Source of the DNA: Helianthus annuus
Lineage: Eukaryota; Streptophyta; Magnoliopsida; Asterales; Asteraceae
Assembly (NCBI RefSeq): GCF_002127325.2
Contig: NC_035435.2
Span: 12,531,893 to 12,595,892, forward strand
DNA: 64,000 bases
Direction: 5' to 3'
Shown here: positions 23,368 through 36,200 of the stretch, piece by piece
How the letters are laid out: every line of letters starts with the position of its first letter
Numbering within the stretch: the stretch's first letter is position 1
Made by a program: the position numbers and the translations under genes
The notes under the pieces: generated by a model
What the model was told of the DNA's origin: nothing
The model's database searches: none
What the model saw: only the letters and a program-made list of their open reading frames with translations

Positions 23368-25215
23368 TAGAACAATAATAATAAAAAGGAATCACGCCCG
23401 GTTTCGGTAATTGTTAACCTAGGATTTCTACAAGTTTTAGTTTCAACTCAAATGCATTCGGTTAACGGATTTAGAGTACCGTGACTTAGGTGCTACTAGC
23501 TATCAATGTCACGAAGAACGGACAAAAAGACACTTTGTAATCAACACAAGTAAATCCTAACAACGACAATGTACAATTACATATCACCGTTTCGCAAAGT
23601 CTTAACTTTTAACATCGTTCGACAATTCACGAATTCGTAACAAATGTAATATTATTGTCAAAAGTTTCAAAAACCAAACACAAATTGTCACTAAGATGAA
23701 ACAAGAACAATTCGAAACACTAGAATTAACAACTACCTACACCGGGGTGAAACCGAGATGATTAGCCGCTCATGGTTGGAGAAGTTGGATCACCGGATGT
23801 TTGGAGCTTGAAGAAAATCATCTTGAGCCTTGAGAATGGTGAATGATGATGTTTAGGATGTTGGTGGATGATGATAGTGAGATGGATGATGGATGGAGAA
23901 TTAGGGTTTAATGGAGGAATTGGGGATGATAGATGGTGATTCTTGATGATGAGACGGGTGTTGAAGGTGAAGAATGTTGAATGGTAGCTGATAATTGGAT
24001 GGTAGATGGCTCCAAGATCAAGATTCAAAACTCTAAGAAGTGTAACTCCCGAATAATCATGACCCCCATGTTTTTAGATCGTTCAACCACCCAAAGGAAC
24101 TATTTCACGCGTCGGCAACACTGGGAGGCCGTCGCCAACGGCCTAAAGTCCCGTCGGCGATGCCTCATGTATTTCCTGAAATGGCCGACGGCCAAACTTG
24201 CTGTCTACGGACAATTTCAGCGACGGTGCATGTGTCTCCTCTTTCACGTGAATATATGGCCCAATCCAAAAAATCCACAAGTCTCCATAGATGTGCCTCT
24301 CGAAACCCCCACAAAGTCTCGTCTGCCTTTTAATGATGATCATGAAGATGTGTTAATAATGGATGTTTGACAATTTTCTTCTCAAAACCTCCTGTGCACG
24401 TGAACCCCTATATGGCGGCTGCCTTTTTGTGAGGAGGTGATTGTGTTGTTGACTTTTTATGCTTGTGCCTCTAAGTCTGCCGTGATTATTTGTAGGTGAG
24501 GTGATAGATTTTCCTTTTCTAAGACTCATGTGTAAGATGATGACGAGTGATGAGAATTCTTGTTCACCAAAAACCATTGCTGCCGTCAAAGATAATGATG
24601 ATGTTATTTTTAATTAATGCTCCCATTGAAAGTTGTTCAACATGTGCATCCAAAGTGATGTTGACTAAAAATCCTTTCTTCAATTGTATTTGTCGGCTAC
24701 CCATGTGCATGTATATGTTTAGGATTTTAAACCCTTTTCAATTCTTGATAACCACCTCCATGCAAAGTCCACTATTAATGATGATAATATTTTCTTTTTA
24801 TAAGATCCATGTGATGCTTGATAGTAATTAACGTTGATGTCATGCCAACGTTGATGTTGTCCTTTGTTTTGTCTCAAGATTCACATGTAGAAGTCTCCAA
24901 ATAAGTCACCGTGAGCCCTGCTTATACTCTCATCCGTAATTACATAGACTTCAATATTTTGCGCTTCTTGCACGTTTAAGCTATTTCTTGGACCCGACCA
25001 TCTACCGAATGATATCTTTCGCATTGTTCGTCATCCCCGGTAGTTCTGTTTCATCACCACGCACTCTATCTTCACCGAATTAGGTGATTTACCTGTACAA
25101 CCCACGAACACTCGTAGTTAACATATTCAAGGTATATAGTCATGTAAAGCAAGCTAAACCACGTAGAATCAACACTTAAACACCCATGTTTCACACTCTC
25201 CATCAGCATCAAAAA
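23368..25215. other. Right part of the unclassified composite insertion
   Basis: No gene is supported; short open frames here lack codon signal. A GC-rich patch at about 24108-24230 repeats GTCGGC/GCCGAC in both orientations (CCGTCGGCGATGCC, GGCCGACGGCC), which is potentially hairpin-forming. The rest is AT-rich with TGATGATG-rich DNA at 23845-23960. Confidence 0.4.
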
Positions 25216-26413
25216 GCATCTGGATCTCGGCGAATTTCTGCAAAAAAGACAAGGTAAAGTTCAGGATCTCAAATGGGCAGGATAACCAATCAGGATTGAG
25301 GATCCTTGCGTCGGAGAAGTATTCTTCGAACTGGTGGCGGATGAGGGGTAGGCCTTCCAGATTATCAGCCTCGGTGGCCTTCCTTTTCTTTCCTCCCTTA
25401 CCCTTGGAGGTAGTGGGCTTAGGCATTGGAACGCTGGGGCTAGCAGCAGTTTTCTTCTTCCTAGAACGGGCAGTGACGGTGTCAAGATCACTGATGCTGA
25501 AGCCGGTGGCCGACCTTGAAGATTTTCCAGCGCCTAACAATCCAAAACAACAGATAAGTATTCTTGTTTTATTTTCATTTAAACGTCTAATTATATACAA
25601 ACTTGGATACTTACTTGACATTGTGACTGAGCCGGAGGATACTTCTTGAGAATCCTTTGTGTTTGCTTGAAATGATCTTACTGCAGGATCAAGATTCCAG
25701 AAAATAGCGATCCTCTCTTTTGTTGCAGGTGATGGAATGATATGAGAGACAGAGATAGCTGCATATATAAAAAAAAATAAAGGATCAGTTATCCTCACAG
25801 GAACAGGGTTATCCTATGATCCTTCTATAAGGATCCTCTATCCTACCATGGGTGGCCCACTTTCTTGGGAGATCCTTCCCATCCAGGATAGAATCTCTCC
25901 TAACGAAGAAAAAATGCTTCTTCTAGCTGGTGTCATTCTTGGTGGTCTTGAGGATTGGGTGTGCATCACCGGGTTTATGTTTGAATAAGAAGCGGTGTGA
26001 ACCATGGCTCACAAGGTTATACAATTTAGCCAGTTCCGACATCCCTAACTCTATACCTTCCTACTCAATGATTCTCTCTAAGGTATATAAAACCCTCCAC
26101 ATCATTGGCATGGCCTGAATGTAGCACATGCCGGTGAGAGAAAAGAAGGATTCAGTGAAGGCATGGAAAGGATAGGAGTATCCTATCAGGAATGGAGTGG
26201 CCGGAAAAGCAACCCAGGTTTCAGAAACAAAATCACTTTGATGGTAGGGTCAAAGGGCTTGAAGACAGTGTTCGCCGGAAAACAATGGCGAATCCGGTCG
26301 GTCTCCGGATTGGTAAAACTGTAGAGTTCCTTCGGAGTACTTTTGATAATCCCTTGGCTTTTCAAAGGACTATCTTTCTGGTGATCCTTGGCGGGGGACG
26401 ATCGTAATTTCAT
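25216..26413 (-). pseudogene. Antisense gene of Tat copy B, exons 1-3 and start of exon 4
   Basis: This is the counterpart of 3489-4611 in copy A. Exon 1 is 26413-25847 with stops or frameshifts near 26190. Exon 2 is 25758-25615, 144 nt as in copy A. Exon 3 is 25533-25310, 27 nt longer than in copy A and still in phase. Exon 4 starts at 25237 and is cut by the composite insertion. Introns 1 and 2 keep GT-AG. The exon 3 donor reads GC instead of GT (GAC then GCAAGG), a rare but tolerated plant donor. Motifs YFSDAR, GKGGKKRK and FPANTVFKPF match copy A. Not functional now because of the insertion and the exon 1 lesions. Confidence 0.75.
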
Positions 26414-26553
26414 TTTAATCTAAAGATTTTGAAGAAGAACAGAGTAAGAAGATGAAGGGAAAAAGGAGAAGAAAGATACCTGATTGATCTTTGAATGAGG
26501 ATTTAAAGGAAGTAACGCACGAATTTAAATGCCTATCGATTCTTATCTCTAAC

Positions 26554-26562
26554 CTATTTATA
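26554..26562 (-). promoter_or_regulatory. TATA box of the antisense gene (copy B)
   Basis: The minus strand reads TATAAATAG, 149 bp before the ATG at 26413, as in copy A. Confidence 0.5.
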
Positions 26563-26713
26563 ATGATGATTCTGCAGGATTGTCACTTCAATGACGTAAG
26601 ACCAGCAACGGCTAGTTCGATCCAAATAACTATATATCCGTTAGTCAGTTGGAGATAAGATAAAAAATACAACTCCTTAAATTACATTTTACTCCTTATA
26701 TTTTGGGGGCAAT

Positions 26714-27417
26714 TGTTAGGGGAGGATTTTCCAATCCTAAGGATCCCGGATCCTTAAGTACTGCCAGGATCACGGATCCTCAATTCTGTTTGAATTAAGG
26801 ATCCTCAGTAGACATTGCAGGATCAGGATTCAGGATCCTTGTTGTTATCCTTATACTAACGGTTGCCTTCATTATGTTTAAGTTTTTTTGCAGGAGTATA
26901 CGCCTTGGAATTGGTTTTGCCGATATTTTTAGGGAATATGCCCTCAATATTCCGCACGTGCATGGCTTTGTGAACGTTATGGAGATCGTGGGAAGCTTGC
27001 ACATTTAGCAGATAGTTAGTTGTTTTATTTATTTCTAATTTTAAAAGGGGATAATAAGCTTGAGTTAGAACACTTGGCCACTTTTAGCAAACACACACTC
27101 TCGAAACAGCTCTCAATAGCTCTCAACAGCTCATTTGGCGATTTCATACACATTACACTTTAGTGATCCTTGTAACAAGCTTGTTATCATCCCTAGTTGT
27201 AACAATCTTTTGTTTAATCTTAGTTGGTGATAGGTAGTTTCCATCACCCGAGGTTTTTTATGCCGGAGATCAACTCTTGATCAAGGGTTTTTTGCTCGTA
27301 TAAATCCTTGTGTCAATTGTTCATTTCATTTGCAAGTTATTCATACATTTGGTCAAGCATCATTCCTCACAACAAAGATTTGGTTGCATTATCCTAGCCT
27401 AATTTTTGACCAAAACA
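26714..27417 (+). repeat. 3' LTR of Tat copy B (704 bp)
   Basis: Preceded by the polypurine tract TTTTGGGGGCAAT; begins TGTTAGGGGAGG and ends GACCAAAACA. Homologous to 4918-5637. The next bases TGTAC would be the target duplication. Confidence 0.85.
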
Positions 27418-30200
27418 TGTACCTTAACTTATTTCATGAGGCATGGATAATGGTTCACCTTGGGTTTTAGCTATCATCATCAACAGATCTTATATAAGTT
27501 TATAACCCAGCAGCTAAAAAGCTCTCGAAAGGATAGTATTCGATGTTCGATCGAGAAGATTCTGAATCATGAAAGTCATCTCCACCCGATCCCCTCGTTG
27601 CCGCCTATTTCTCCGGTACTGGACCTCCGTCCAGAGGAGATCGCCACCACACTCTCTCTCACTCATTATTTTCCCAGAATTACAACTTAATTAAACATAC
27701 CTTTCATGGACATGAACATTTAGGTTAATAATAAAGAGCATGACTCGAAACACGATAATATCACTATACAAAAGTAATTAGTTTTAAAATTGTTAGCATA
27801 ACCATTTAATGAAACATAACGTTTATAAGTTAAGAGTAACAAGTTAACATATTTAATAAAAGAATCATATTTCTATTAGTTAAGATTAAATTGGTCGATG
27901 ACTCAATTCCTTTAAAATTAAGATTACAAAATAAAATTTCTTTTCTCTAGGCACGTGTTGAACATCAATTACCAATCAAACATGATGACCTGCGCCCGCA
28001 TGTTATCGTTCCTTACAAAAAAAAGGAATCATACCTAACCCTGTTGGTAGTTGAGTATTTAACTTTTAACCTAAAGTGTCCACTACCAATAAGGCTAAAA
28101 AATCAAAATAGTTGTTAAATTTTACATTTTACATATATTATATGTCAAGTTTTATAAGTATTATATAATATAATATAATATCACTTATCCTTTTTTAATA
28201 ACTCTAAACAACTCAAGTATCACTATTGTTTGGAAACTTGGTTATTAATTAGTGACCCTTTTTTTCACAATTACCTTTGATCGACTTTGTGTTAAATAAA
28301 AAAAAAATCATTAAAGAGTAACCTAATTTTACATCAATTTCAGTTTTACTAAAAATAACATACTTACAACAAACTTAGAATAGTTTTAACATATAGAAAA
28401 AAAAATTGGCACTATAAAGTAGTGTTGTCTAAATCATTCTTCGCTCTCTCATTAAATACTCGAAAATGCTGGTTCGATTTCTTCTTGATTATAAATTAGG
28501 CGAGCGGCTTGGTTATAAATGAGCCCATCGGCTCGGTTGGTTTGTAAACGAGCTAAGCACGAGAAAATGCCTGCTTGGCTTGATTCGGCTCGAAGATTTC
28601 TTAATTTATTATTTATACACACACAAACACACAACACATATATATACAATCGTATTTATACAACTATATTGAATTTACCTATTGTATGCAAGTCTAGTCA
28701 AAAAATTAACACTAAATTTAATAGTAAAACCCTTAATCGTTAAGAGACAGTCTCTCATTAATTGTCAATCGTCTATCGTCTCCCGCTATCACACTAAGCA
28801 ACAGTGCAAATATTGTTCTCTACAGCCTGATCAACTCACTGGCCTCAACCTAAGCCTCATCCTCGGATAGTCAGACCTTATTCGTGCCTCAACAACGGAA
28901 ACATCTAAGGATTCATCTCAAATTTTTGGTTGTACAAATCACTCTCCGCTCGCTCGATGCTCGCTTAAAAAAGTGTGCGCTAGGTTGTCGGCTCAGTTAT
29001 AAACAAGCCAACCGGCACGGTTCGATTTTGTAAGCAAGCCTAACACGAGCAATGGTCCGCTCGGCTCGTAAACAACCCTATTATAAATTTACATTAAAAC
29101 GTTAACAAAAACGAAATAACTATTAGTTAAAATATTTCTTTAAGATAGTATGATTTCTGCATGCCCACATTTATTACATCTTTATCTTCAATAAGACCCA
29201 AAATGGCTGTTGGTAGCATCAAGATATTTCTTCGATTTTCTATGTTATGATTTAAAGGTTTTGGCTTCTGGTCTGTAACGTACAAACCTCCCAAGGACGA
29301 ACCTATACGGTTATACCGATCACTAATTCACTACACAAATAAGAGTTAATTATCCCGTTGTTTGGCAAAAACAACAGGTTAACAAATTTGGTGTTTGTGG
29401 TTTTCCATTTGTAATATGTTCGTCTTAACACTAACTATAATTAAAATTTTGTTAAACTCATACAAAATGCCCTTTTTTACTCTTTTAGTTATCACAATTC
29501 ACATAAATCGTTCTTATCCTTTAGTTTTATATCATGTCTTTGAACTGTGAAGTAAGTTAATTTGGGTATAACAAAACAAATGCAAATTGCATTTAAACAA
29601 AGTATTATAATCAGGCTGGGTATAACTAAACAAATGCAAGTTGTAATTAAACCAAATATTATAATCATGATATAGATTTAAAATAAGGGTGCTCCTTTGA
29701 TGTACCTACCACAAACGCATATCATGTGTTAAACCATTTAACCCAATTTTAAATTTCTTATACATGTGAAGGAGATATGAATGAATTAACGTGTTTAATA
29801 TTTTAGTGTTAGTTTGACAAGTAGATAAATACGTGTTAAAACTAATATTATGTAACTAATCATGTAATATTTAAATCAAAGTGAGAATACATCATAAAAG
29901 TATATCTTCAGAAAAACGGAAAAAATTATAAAAGTTTTTTTTTAAACTTAAATCCGTTAACAACTCAACTCATTTTTTATACGGGTCAACCTAAACATGA
30001 ACTATTTATAAAACGAGTCGTGTTAGTCGACTAAAAAGCCTATTCTTTCCATGTCTGTAAAGAATCACCGCCTATAATATACTTGATACTTCTTTGTGAA
30101 CTGTGAAGTAAAGTTTGGTCATAACAAAACAAAATCATACTGTATTACTCAATATTTTAACAAGAAATTTTAATTTAATCATTCTTTGAACTACCTACCA
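27418..30200. other. Intergenic DNA between the retrotransposon nest and the SCPL gene
   Basis: No gene is supported. Two degenerate, same-orientation copies of a GCTCG-rich repeat lie at about 28430-28600 and 28935-29085 (GGCTCG, AACGAGC), typical of decayed TIR elements. A short tract of TATAATATAATATAATATCA lies near 28160. Near 29541-29730 is a sequence that recurs in the SCPL promoter. Confidence 0.45.
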
Positions 30201-30213
30201 CAAACACATAGAA

Positions 30214-30220
30214 TATATAA
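30214..30220 (+). promoter_or_regulatory. TATA box of the SCPL gene
   Basis: TATATAA lies 44 bp before the ATG, implying a very short 5' leader. An upstream segment (30093-30215) is a diverged copy of 29541-29730. Confidence 0.5.
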
Positions 30221-30263
30221 GGACTTCCACTGCATCCCAGAAAGTCAAAAGTTGCCCTAAATC

Positions 30264-33200
30264 ATGGAGACCAATCACAAAACATACACTTCACTTTGTA
30301 TTCTATTTGTGTTTTTGTTATCTTCTTTTTCAGATGCCAACTCCATAGTTAAGAATCTCCCTGGTTTTGATGGTGATCTTCCTTTCACTCTAGAAACCGG
30401 GTATGTTAATATGTTATGTTTTGTGTTTTACTTTGTTTTTTTGATTGTTTTATAATAATTAATATTAATATAAGTATAAAAGTATAACAAGTTGTTGTTT
30501 TGGTGTTGAAAGATATGTTGGAGTTGGAGCAAATGAAGAAATTCAGTTGTTTTACTATTTTGTTGAGTCTCAAAGAGATCCTTTGCATGATCCTCTTCTT
30601 CTTTATCTCACTGGTGGCCCTGGCACTTCTGGACTCTATCCTTTCCTCTATCAAATTGGTATATCTAATTTCCTAACAGTTTTAAGGGTGTTTTTTTTTT
30701 TTTTTTTTACAAACAAGGCAACCATATTAATCATGGTGTGTGGGTGTAGGGTTAATAAGTATATTGTAGAATCTAACATGTTTAAACATAATAGCAAAAG
30801 CTCATTTGTCGACTTATTTAAGGGTGCTGCTAAATGTATCGCCTTCTCTCATATACTTACGGGTAGGATCCGCTTGGGGGCTTACACTTTTTCTCTCACA
30901 AGGAGAGGTATAACCAGTAAGTAATGAGGGGGTGGGGTGAAATTAGATGAACCCTAATTTAATAATTTTCTTTTTGAAATTATAGTTTTTTAACTTTATT
31001 ATTCGTTTAATTAATTACTATATATACAAAAGTGATAAATATAGATTTTTTATAGCAATCTAAATTTGTGAGAGAAGAGGGTGCATTTAGTCAGTCCTAT
31101 ATACGCAGATGAACGAAACCATTTTGACATTATATTTTGCAGGTCCGCTAAGTATAAATTTCGATAATTCAACATGGGAGAAGCTCGCTTTGGAGATAAA
31201 TCCCAATTCATGGGCAAAGGTTTATATTTTTAATATGTTTTTTATAAACAATTCCTTTTTTTGTTACATAAAGTGCTAGTATAATTATATACATGTTTAT
31301 TTTATAGGGTGGAGATATAATAGGAAGTTTATTTGGCTAGGAAGGCTAGAAGTGATCTTGACCATCCATTTACTTAATCAAGGGCTAAGATTAAATCAGG
31401 GAAATTGAAAGTAAAAAAAGAGGCGCGTGACTTTTTTCAGGGGCAATCTAGTCAATCCAAGCCAATAGTTTCTCTCTCCTCCAATTCCCCCCATTTTTTA
31501 AACGTTAATAACTCTTTCATACGACATTATTTTTTTATAAAAATTGCACCAAAAAAACGAGTGTTTTTTTATCTTTAAAACGAGTATACTATTGCTATAT
31601 TTTGAAAAAAAAAATTTAAAACCCAGTTGCGTAAAACGCAATAGAAAAAACCCCAGTATCGTAAAACGCAATGAAAAAAAAACCCTAAAAAATGACATTT
31701 TTCTAAAACGCAATGCACAAAAAACACAAAGAAATGACTTTTTTGTAAAACGCAATGGCCAGAAAACACATAAAAATGTGTTTTACCTAAAACGCAATGC
31801 ACCAAAAACACAAAAAAATGACTTATTTGTAAAACGCAATGGCCAGAATACTCTTAAAATGTCTGTTTTCTAAAACGCAATGGACTGAAAACACATAAAA
31901 AAGTGTTTTACCTAAAACGCAATGCACCAAAAACACAAAGAAATGTCTTATATGTAAAACGCAATGGCCAGAAAACACTTAAAAATGACTCATTCTAAAA
32001 CGCAATGGACTGAAAACACCTAAAAAATGTGTTTTACCTAAAACACAATGACTAAAAACACTTAAAAATGTGTTTTTTTCTAAAACGCAATAGCTGTCTG
32101 TCACTGTGAACTGTCTGTCACTGTGAACTGTCTTATTTCTAAAACGCAATGGACACATAAAACTGTCTGTCACTGTGAACTGTCTGAATTGTCTACGAAT
32201 TACTGTCTTCGAAATGAGCCAATTTATGGAAATTTAATTTTTCTGATGCGTTTTTAGTACAGCAATTTAATAGAAAAAAAAAATTTCACCCCAGCCAGGG
32301 GCTCTGCCCCTTGGACCCCGCCAGGGGCTGCCGCCCCTGGGACCCCGCTACCGGGGGCTGCCGCCCCCGGACCCCCGCAAAGATCGTAAAACGCAATGAC
32401 TAAATAAAAAACCCAGATCATGAAAATGAAATTAAAGAATTTCTTACATGGATCGAAGCCGATTTCTTCATCAATTGACGGAATTTGAATGATAGAAACA
32501 CTTATCAACGCTCGAATCGAACGAATCGAGTGATTATCTCCAAAATCACCGGAAAAAACGAGATTTTTTTATGAAATTAAACTGGGTTTTCTTCAAAAAA
32601 AAAGCTGAAGAACACGATGATCGGGTTCTGAATCATTGATTTGTGATGAAAATCGCACTATAATGTAGTGATTATTGAGATATAAAGTGAAGAAATAGTT
32701 GAAGATGGTGGATTTTGAAAATGATGGGTTTTTGAATTTACTGGGTTTTGAAAAAGGAAGAAGAAAGAGTTGGATTGACTAAAATACCCTTTCTCTTTAT
32801 TTTAAAATTTGCCACATGTCATAATCCTATGGCTTCCTATCCTTCCTAGAGAAAATTAACTTCCTATTTGATCTTTACCCTTATTTTATATTGACAAATA
32901 ATTCTGAAATTTTGTAGACGGCTAATGTATTATATGTTGATTTACCGGCTGGTACGGGATTTTCATATGCTACAACATACAACGCATCGAAGAGTAGTGA
33001 TTCTATTTTAGCTAAACATAGCTATAAATTTTTGATTAAGGTATAACGCTTTTATTTCTCACTCAATACATACTTTTATTTGTGTTTGATTTAATCGACG
33101 GTTAATAATTATATAAACTTTGATCTGTATTTTTGATTAATTGATGGTTATAATAATATTTTAATGCAGTGGCTAGAGGATCACCCAAGGTTCCTCAATA

Positions 33201-36200
33201 ATCCTTTGTATGTAACTGGTATATCATACATGGGCATACTCGTACCAGTTGTTACTCTAGAGGTATACAAAGGTAATAATGCAATATTTTTTAATTAATA
33301 TTTCGATGTCTTACGCGTTTTATGTATTATTATTGAAAAACATATATTATTATACACTGCACATGAGATCTCAGAAATATTATAAACTACAGAAATGAAT
33401 CGTCATATATTAGTTTTTTAATCTAAGCCCACCTGGTATCACGTTCATCTCATTAATTCTATGCATAGTTTAATGTCATTAATTCTTTGCATAGTTTAAG
33501 AATCATGCTCAATTTTATATGCTAAAAATGGGTCCCACGTCTCTCAAATCACGATTCAAATTGACTGTGCAAGTTGTACACCACCGTAGATGTTTATGGA
33601 GTTCTGAGTATATTCTAATTAGTTCGGTACTCTAACATTTGAGGTGTTAACGGTGACATAACATGTTAATTTGAATCGTAAATCGCTCTCTCTTTATGTT
33701 AAGGGGCATGGGTTGTGTGTTAACATATTAATCTGATGTTAAAAGACTGAATTAATTATTGTTTTATTTTTTTTTAACCAAAAAACCACTAGAAATAGAG
33801 TTAGATAAAGTTAATAGGGTTAAACCATTTTCTTGAAGTGGTGGAGTTAAGATAAGTATACCCAAAGGCCTTAAATTAATAATTGATTTTTTGATTTAAA
33901 AAAAATAATGAAGTTAAATTTCTTTTACAGGTTCACCCTTACTTTAATTATAAATGATTTTTTGATAGTAATGTGTTGCCTAAAGAAAATCCTAACTAGT
34001 ATAAGATTTTATTTGTCCTGACAAGTTGGTCTAGGGCTTAGTTAATTGATTTCTCTCTTTAATGTTTTAAGTTTAACTCCTACTAGCATTACTTTAAAGG
34101 ACATTGGTGGCAATAATGAAGTTTAGAACTAGGCCTCTCTAGAGGTCGTCAGTTCGAAATCGAGCCGAACTGGGTTTTACCGCAGTGGGCCTTCGGGGGC
34201 CGGGTTTTACCTGGAATTGATGGCTCGGGTGTGCATCCAACTCTGACCACTATGGAGGAGGGATGCATTTGCTCGTGTGAGGGCATCTCAAGATGTTTAT
34301 CCGGTGATTTAGTTGGCCGTTCAAAAAAAGTATAAGATTTTATTTAACTTTCTAAGCGTTTACCTAAAAATTAGAGGTTTTTTTTTTTTCCCATAATGGT
34401 GTTGGTGGAAAAGTAATTACGAAAGTGATGTTCTTGAAAATATATTTACCAATCTAGTGTTTTTAAAGGTTTATTTATTTCACTCCTAACTCGATTGGAT
34501 AGACCCAATTCATTAAATATTAATCAGGGTATTTGATCTCTCATGTAACTTAATTTTCTTAAGAATCTTACAAAAATAACTATTTTTTTATAAAACTTAT
34601 TTTAAAAAAAATAATAGTATTTTAAAAATTAAAAAATCAGTATTTAATAAAAAACCTACTATGTGTTGTTCTAAAAACTTTAGTTATAATCTCATGATTA
34701 TATATTTAAAAAACTGAATATTCCTGTAATTTGGCTTATGTTTTTTTATATAAATAACACAATATAGTAACTTATTTAGTTCATATTACTTTTAATCACC
34801 CATTCTATTAACTTATTTTTCTCTCTAAGGTTTGGGTTAGGTGACATGCATTCCCTCCATTAGTAAAATATAAGAGACTTACATTAAACCAATGAATATA
34901 GAAAGCTTTTTCTTATATTATGTTTTAAATCAGTATAAAAAGATATCAAATAATTATAAGGTCCATTATCAAAAGTGTCGACCATATCTTCAACTAATGG
35001 AGCTAGTTTTAAAATAACAAACCATATTGTATTATTAATTATTAATTATTTATATAAAAAACATAAACAGAAGAAATTATGACAATGATCGTATATAAAT
35101 TTGAGCTATTTTTCAGTTTTTCTTCTTATTAAGTACTTAATTATGAATTTACGAGGGTGGACTTACTGTCATTCGGATCAAACATAGTTTTTTTTTAATT
35201 AACTACATATTTTAAGATTTTTAAAATAGGTTTTTCTCAAAGTAGGTGTTACAAAAGATAGCTTTTATTTAAAGTTCTAAAAAGACAAGTTAGGTGAGAG
35301 TCTCAATATCATGATTTAATCAAATCAATAATTATTTAAAGAATTGAATTTATCCGACTAACAATATTACATATATTATTATATTATATGATACGACTTA
35401 CAGTACACGCTAGACAAATATGGAACATAAACAAATCTCTATCCGATTATGAATTTATTTCTCTAATTGTGTAGGCAATGAACGTGGAGATCAACCTCAA
35501 CTGAATATTAAAGTAATCATCTTAACTCTTCAAGCCTTATAACACCATTGTAAACTTATTTAGCTAAAAAAGATTTTACGTGACAATATGGAACACCAAA
35601 CTGACTCATAGTTTCCAGGGAAGTATGATTGTTAGCCCTCTCACTGATAAATTCAATGACTTCAATTCAAGATTTGAGTTTGCTCACAGACTTGCACTTA
35701 TATCGGATGATATCTACGAGGTAATAGAATTTATATCGAATAAATTATGAGTGTAATCTTTTTAGTATATTTATATAAAAATCCATCTTTATAGTTATAC
35801 ATATGTGAATGATCGAGTTTAATGTATATAGTTTATGTTTATATTTCATCATAAACTTCCTTAAATGTGAAGAGAAGACCACATATACATAAGTATTCTC
35901 ATCATATAAAACAAAATATTTTATATCACCATCATAATATATTTATTTTACAATCTAACATATATATATTTTGCAATCTTATTGGTTTGGTATTATATTT
36001 CAGTCAGCAAAAAAAGCTTGTAATGGTAACTATATTGATGTATACACCGATCCAAAAAACAGTGCATGTGCAAGTAGCCTTCAACGCGTAGATGAGGTAC
36101 ACACAACTTATTAAGTCAAACTTTTTTTACAAGGTTTTATGTGTCGCATCTTAAATTTAAATTCTCAATTTCAGTGCACGAGCAGAATTAATGCAGGAAA

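Larger units (their letters stand above)
13749..25215. mobile_element. Composite insertion in Tat copy B (unclassified host element plus nested gypsy)
   Basis: The antisense exon of copy B is split here. GCATCTGA (13741-13748) and GCATCTG (25216-25222) flank the insertion and look like a 7-8 bp target duplication, with one base lost on the right. Without the nested gypsy element the insertion is about 2.1 kb (13749-14012 plus 23368-25215). Its ends are TTGGAGTGTCGCG and CATCAGCATCAAAAA. I see no convincing terminal repeats and no transposase, so the class is open: an 8-bp duplication would suit a hAT element, the short A tract a retroposon. Confidence 0.55.
5638..27417 (+). mobile_element. 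Tat-lineage Ty3/gypsy copy B, interrupted by nested elements
   Basis: Older copy of the copy A family, in pieces: 5638-6703, 12238-13748 and 25216-27417. It begins inside integrase because copy A inserted there. A gag-only copia element (6704-12232) and a composite insertion (13749-25215) separate the remaining segments, and the sequence rejoins cleanly at each junction once the insertions are removed. Its 5' part lies outside the window, beyond copy A. Stops and frameshifts show it is dead. Confidence 0.85.
31321..32866. mobile_element. TIR element (MULE-like?) in SCPL intron 3
   Basis: Long imperfect terminal inverted repeats: left TAGGAAGTTTATTTGGCTAG, right end on the other strand TAGGAAGTTAATTTTCTCTA. 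The similarity extends about 120 bp inward to TAGTCAATCCAA on both sides. No clear target duplication is seen and no transposase is encoded. It lies wholly inside the intron. Confidence 0.6.

Noticed and set aside
24353..24831. Short overlapping frames on both strands in the composite insertion
   Set aside because: No codon bias, splice pattern or domain; AT-rich chance frames.
31544..31873. 109-codon open frame with KRN repeats
   Set aside because: It follows from a 42-bp repeat with a period divisible by three; there is no start context or conserved domain.
31636..32400. Evenly spaced repeats resembling a CRISPR array
   Set aside because: The genome is a plant nuclear genome, the spacers are similar to each other, and the array lies within a TIR element in an intron.
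32881..33040. SCPL gene disrupted by the intron 3 insertion
   Set aside because: Exons 3 and 4 keep correct splice sites and phase on both sides of the insertion, and the total coding length is an exact multiple of three.
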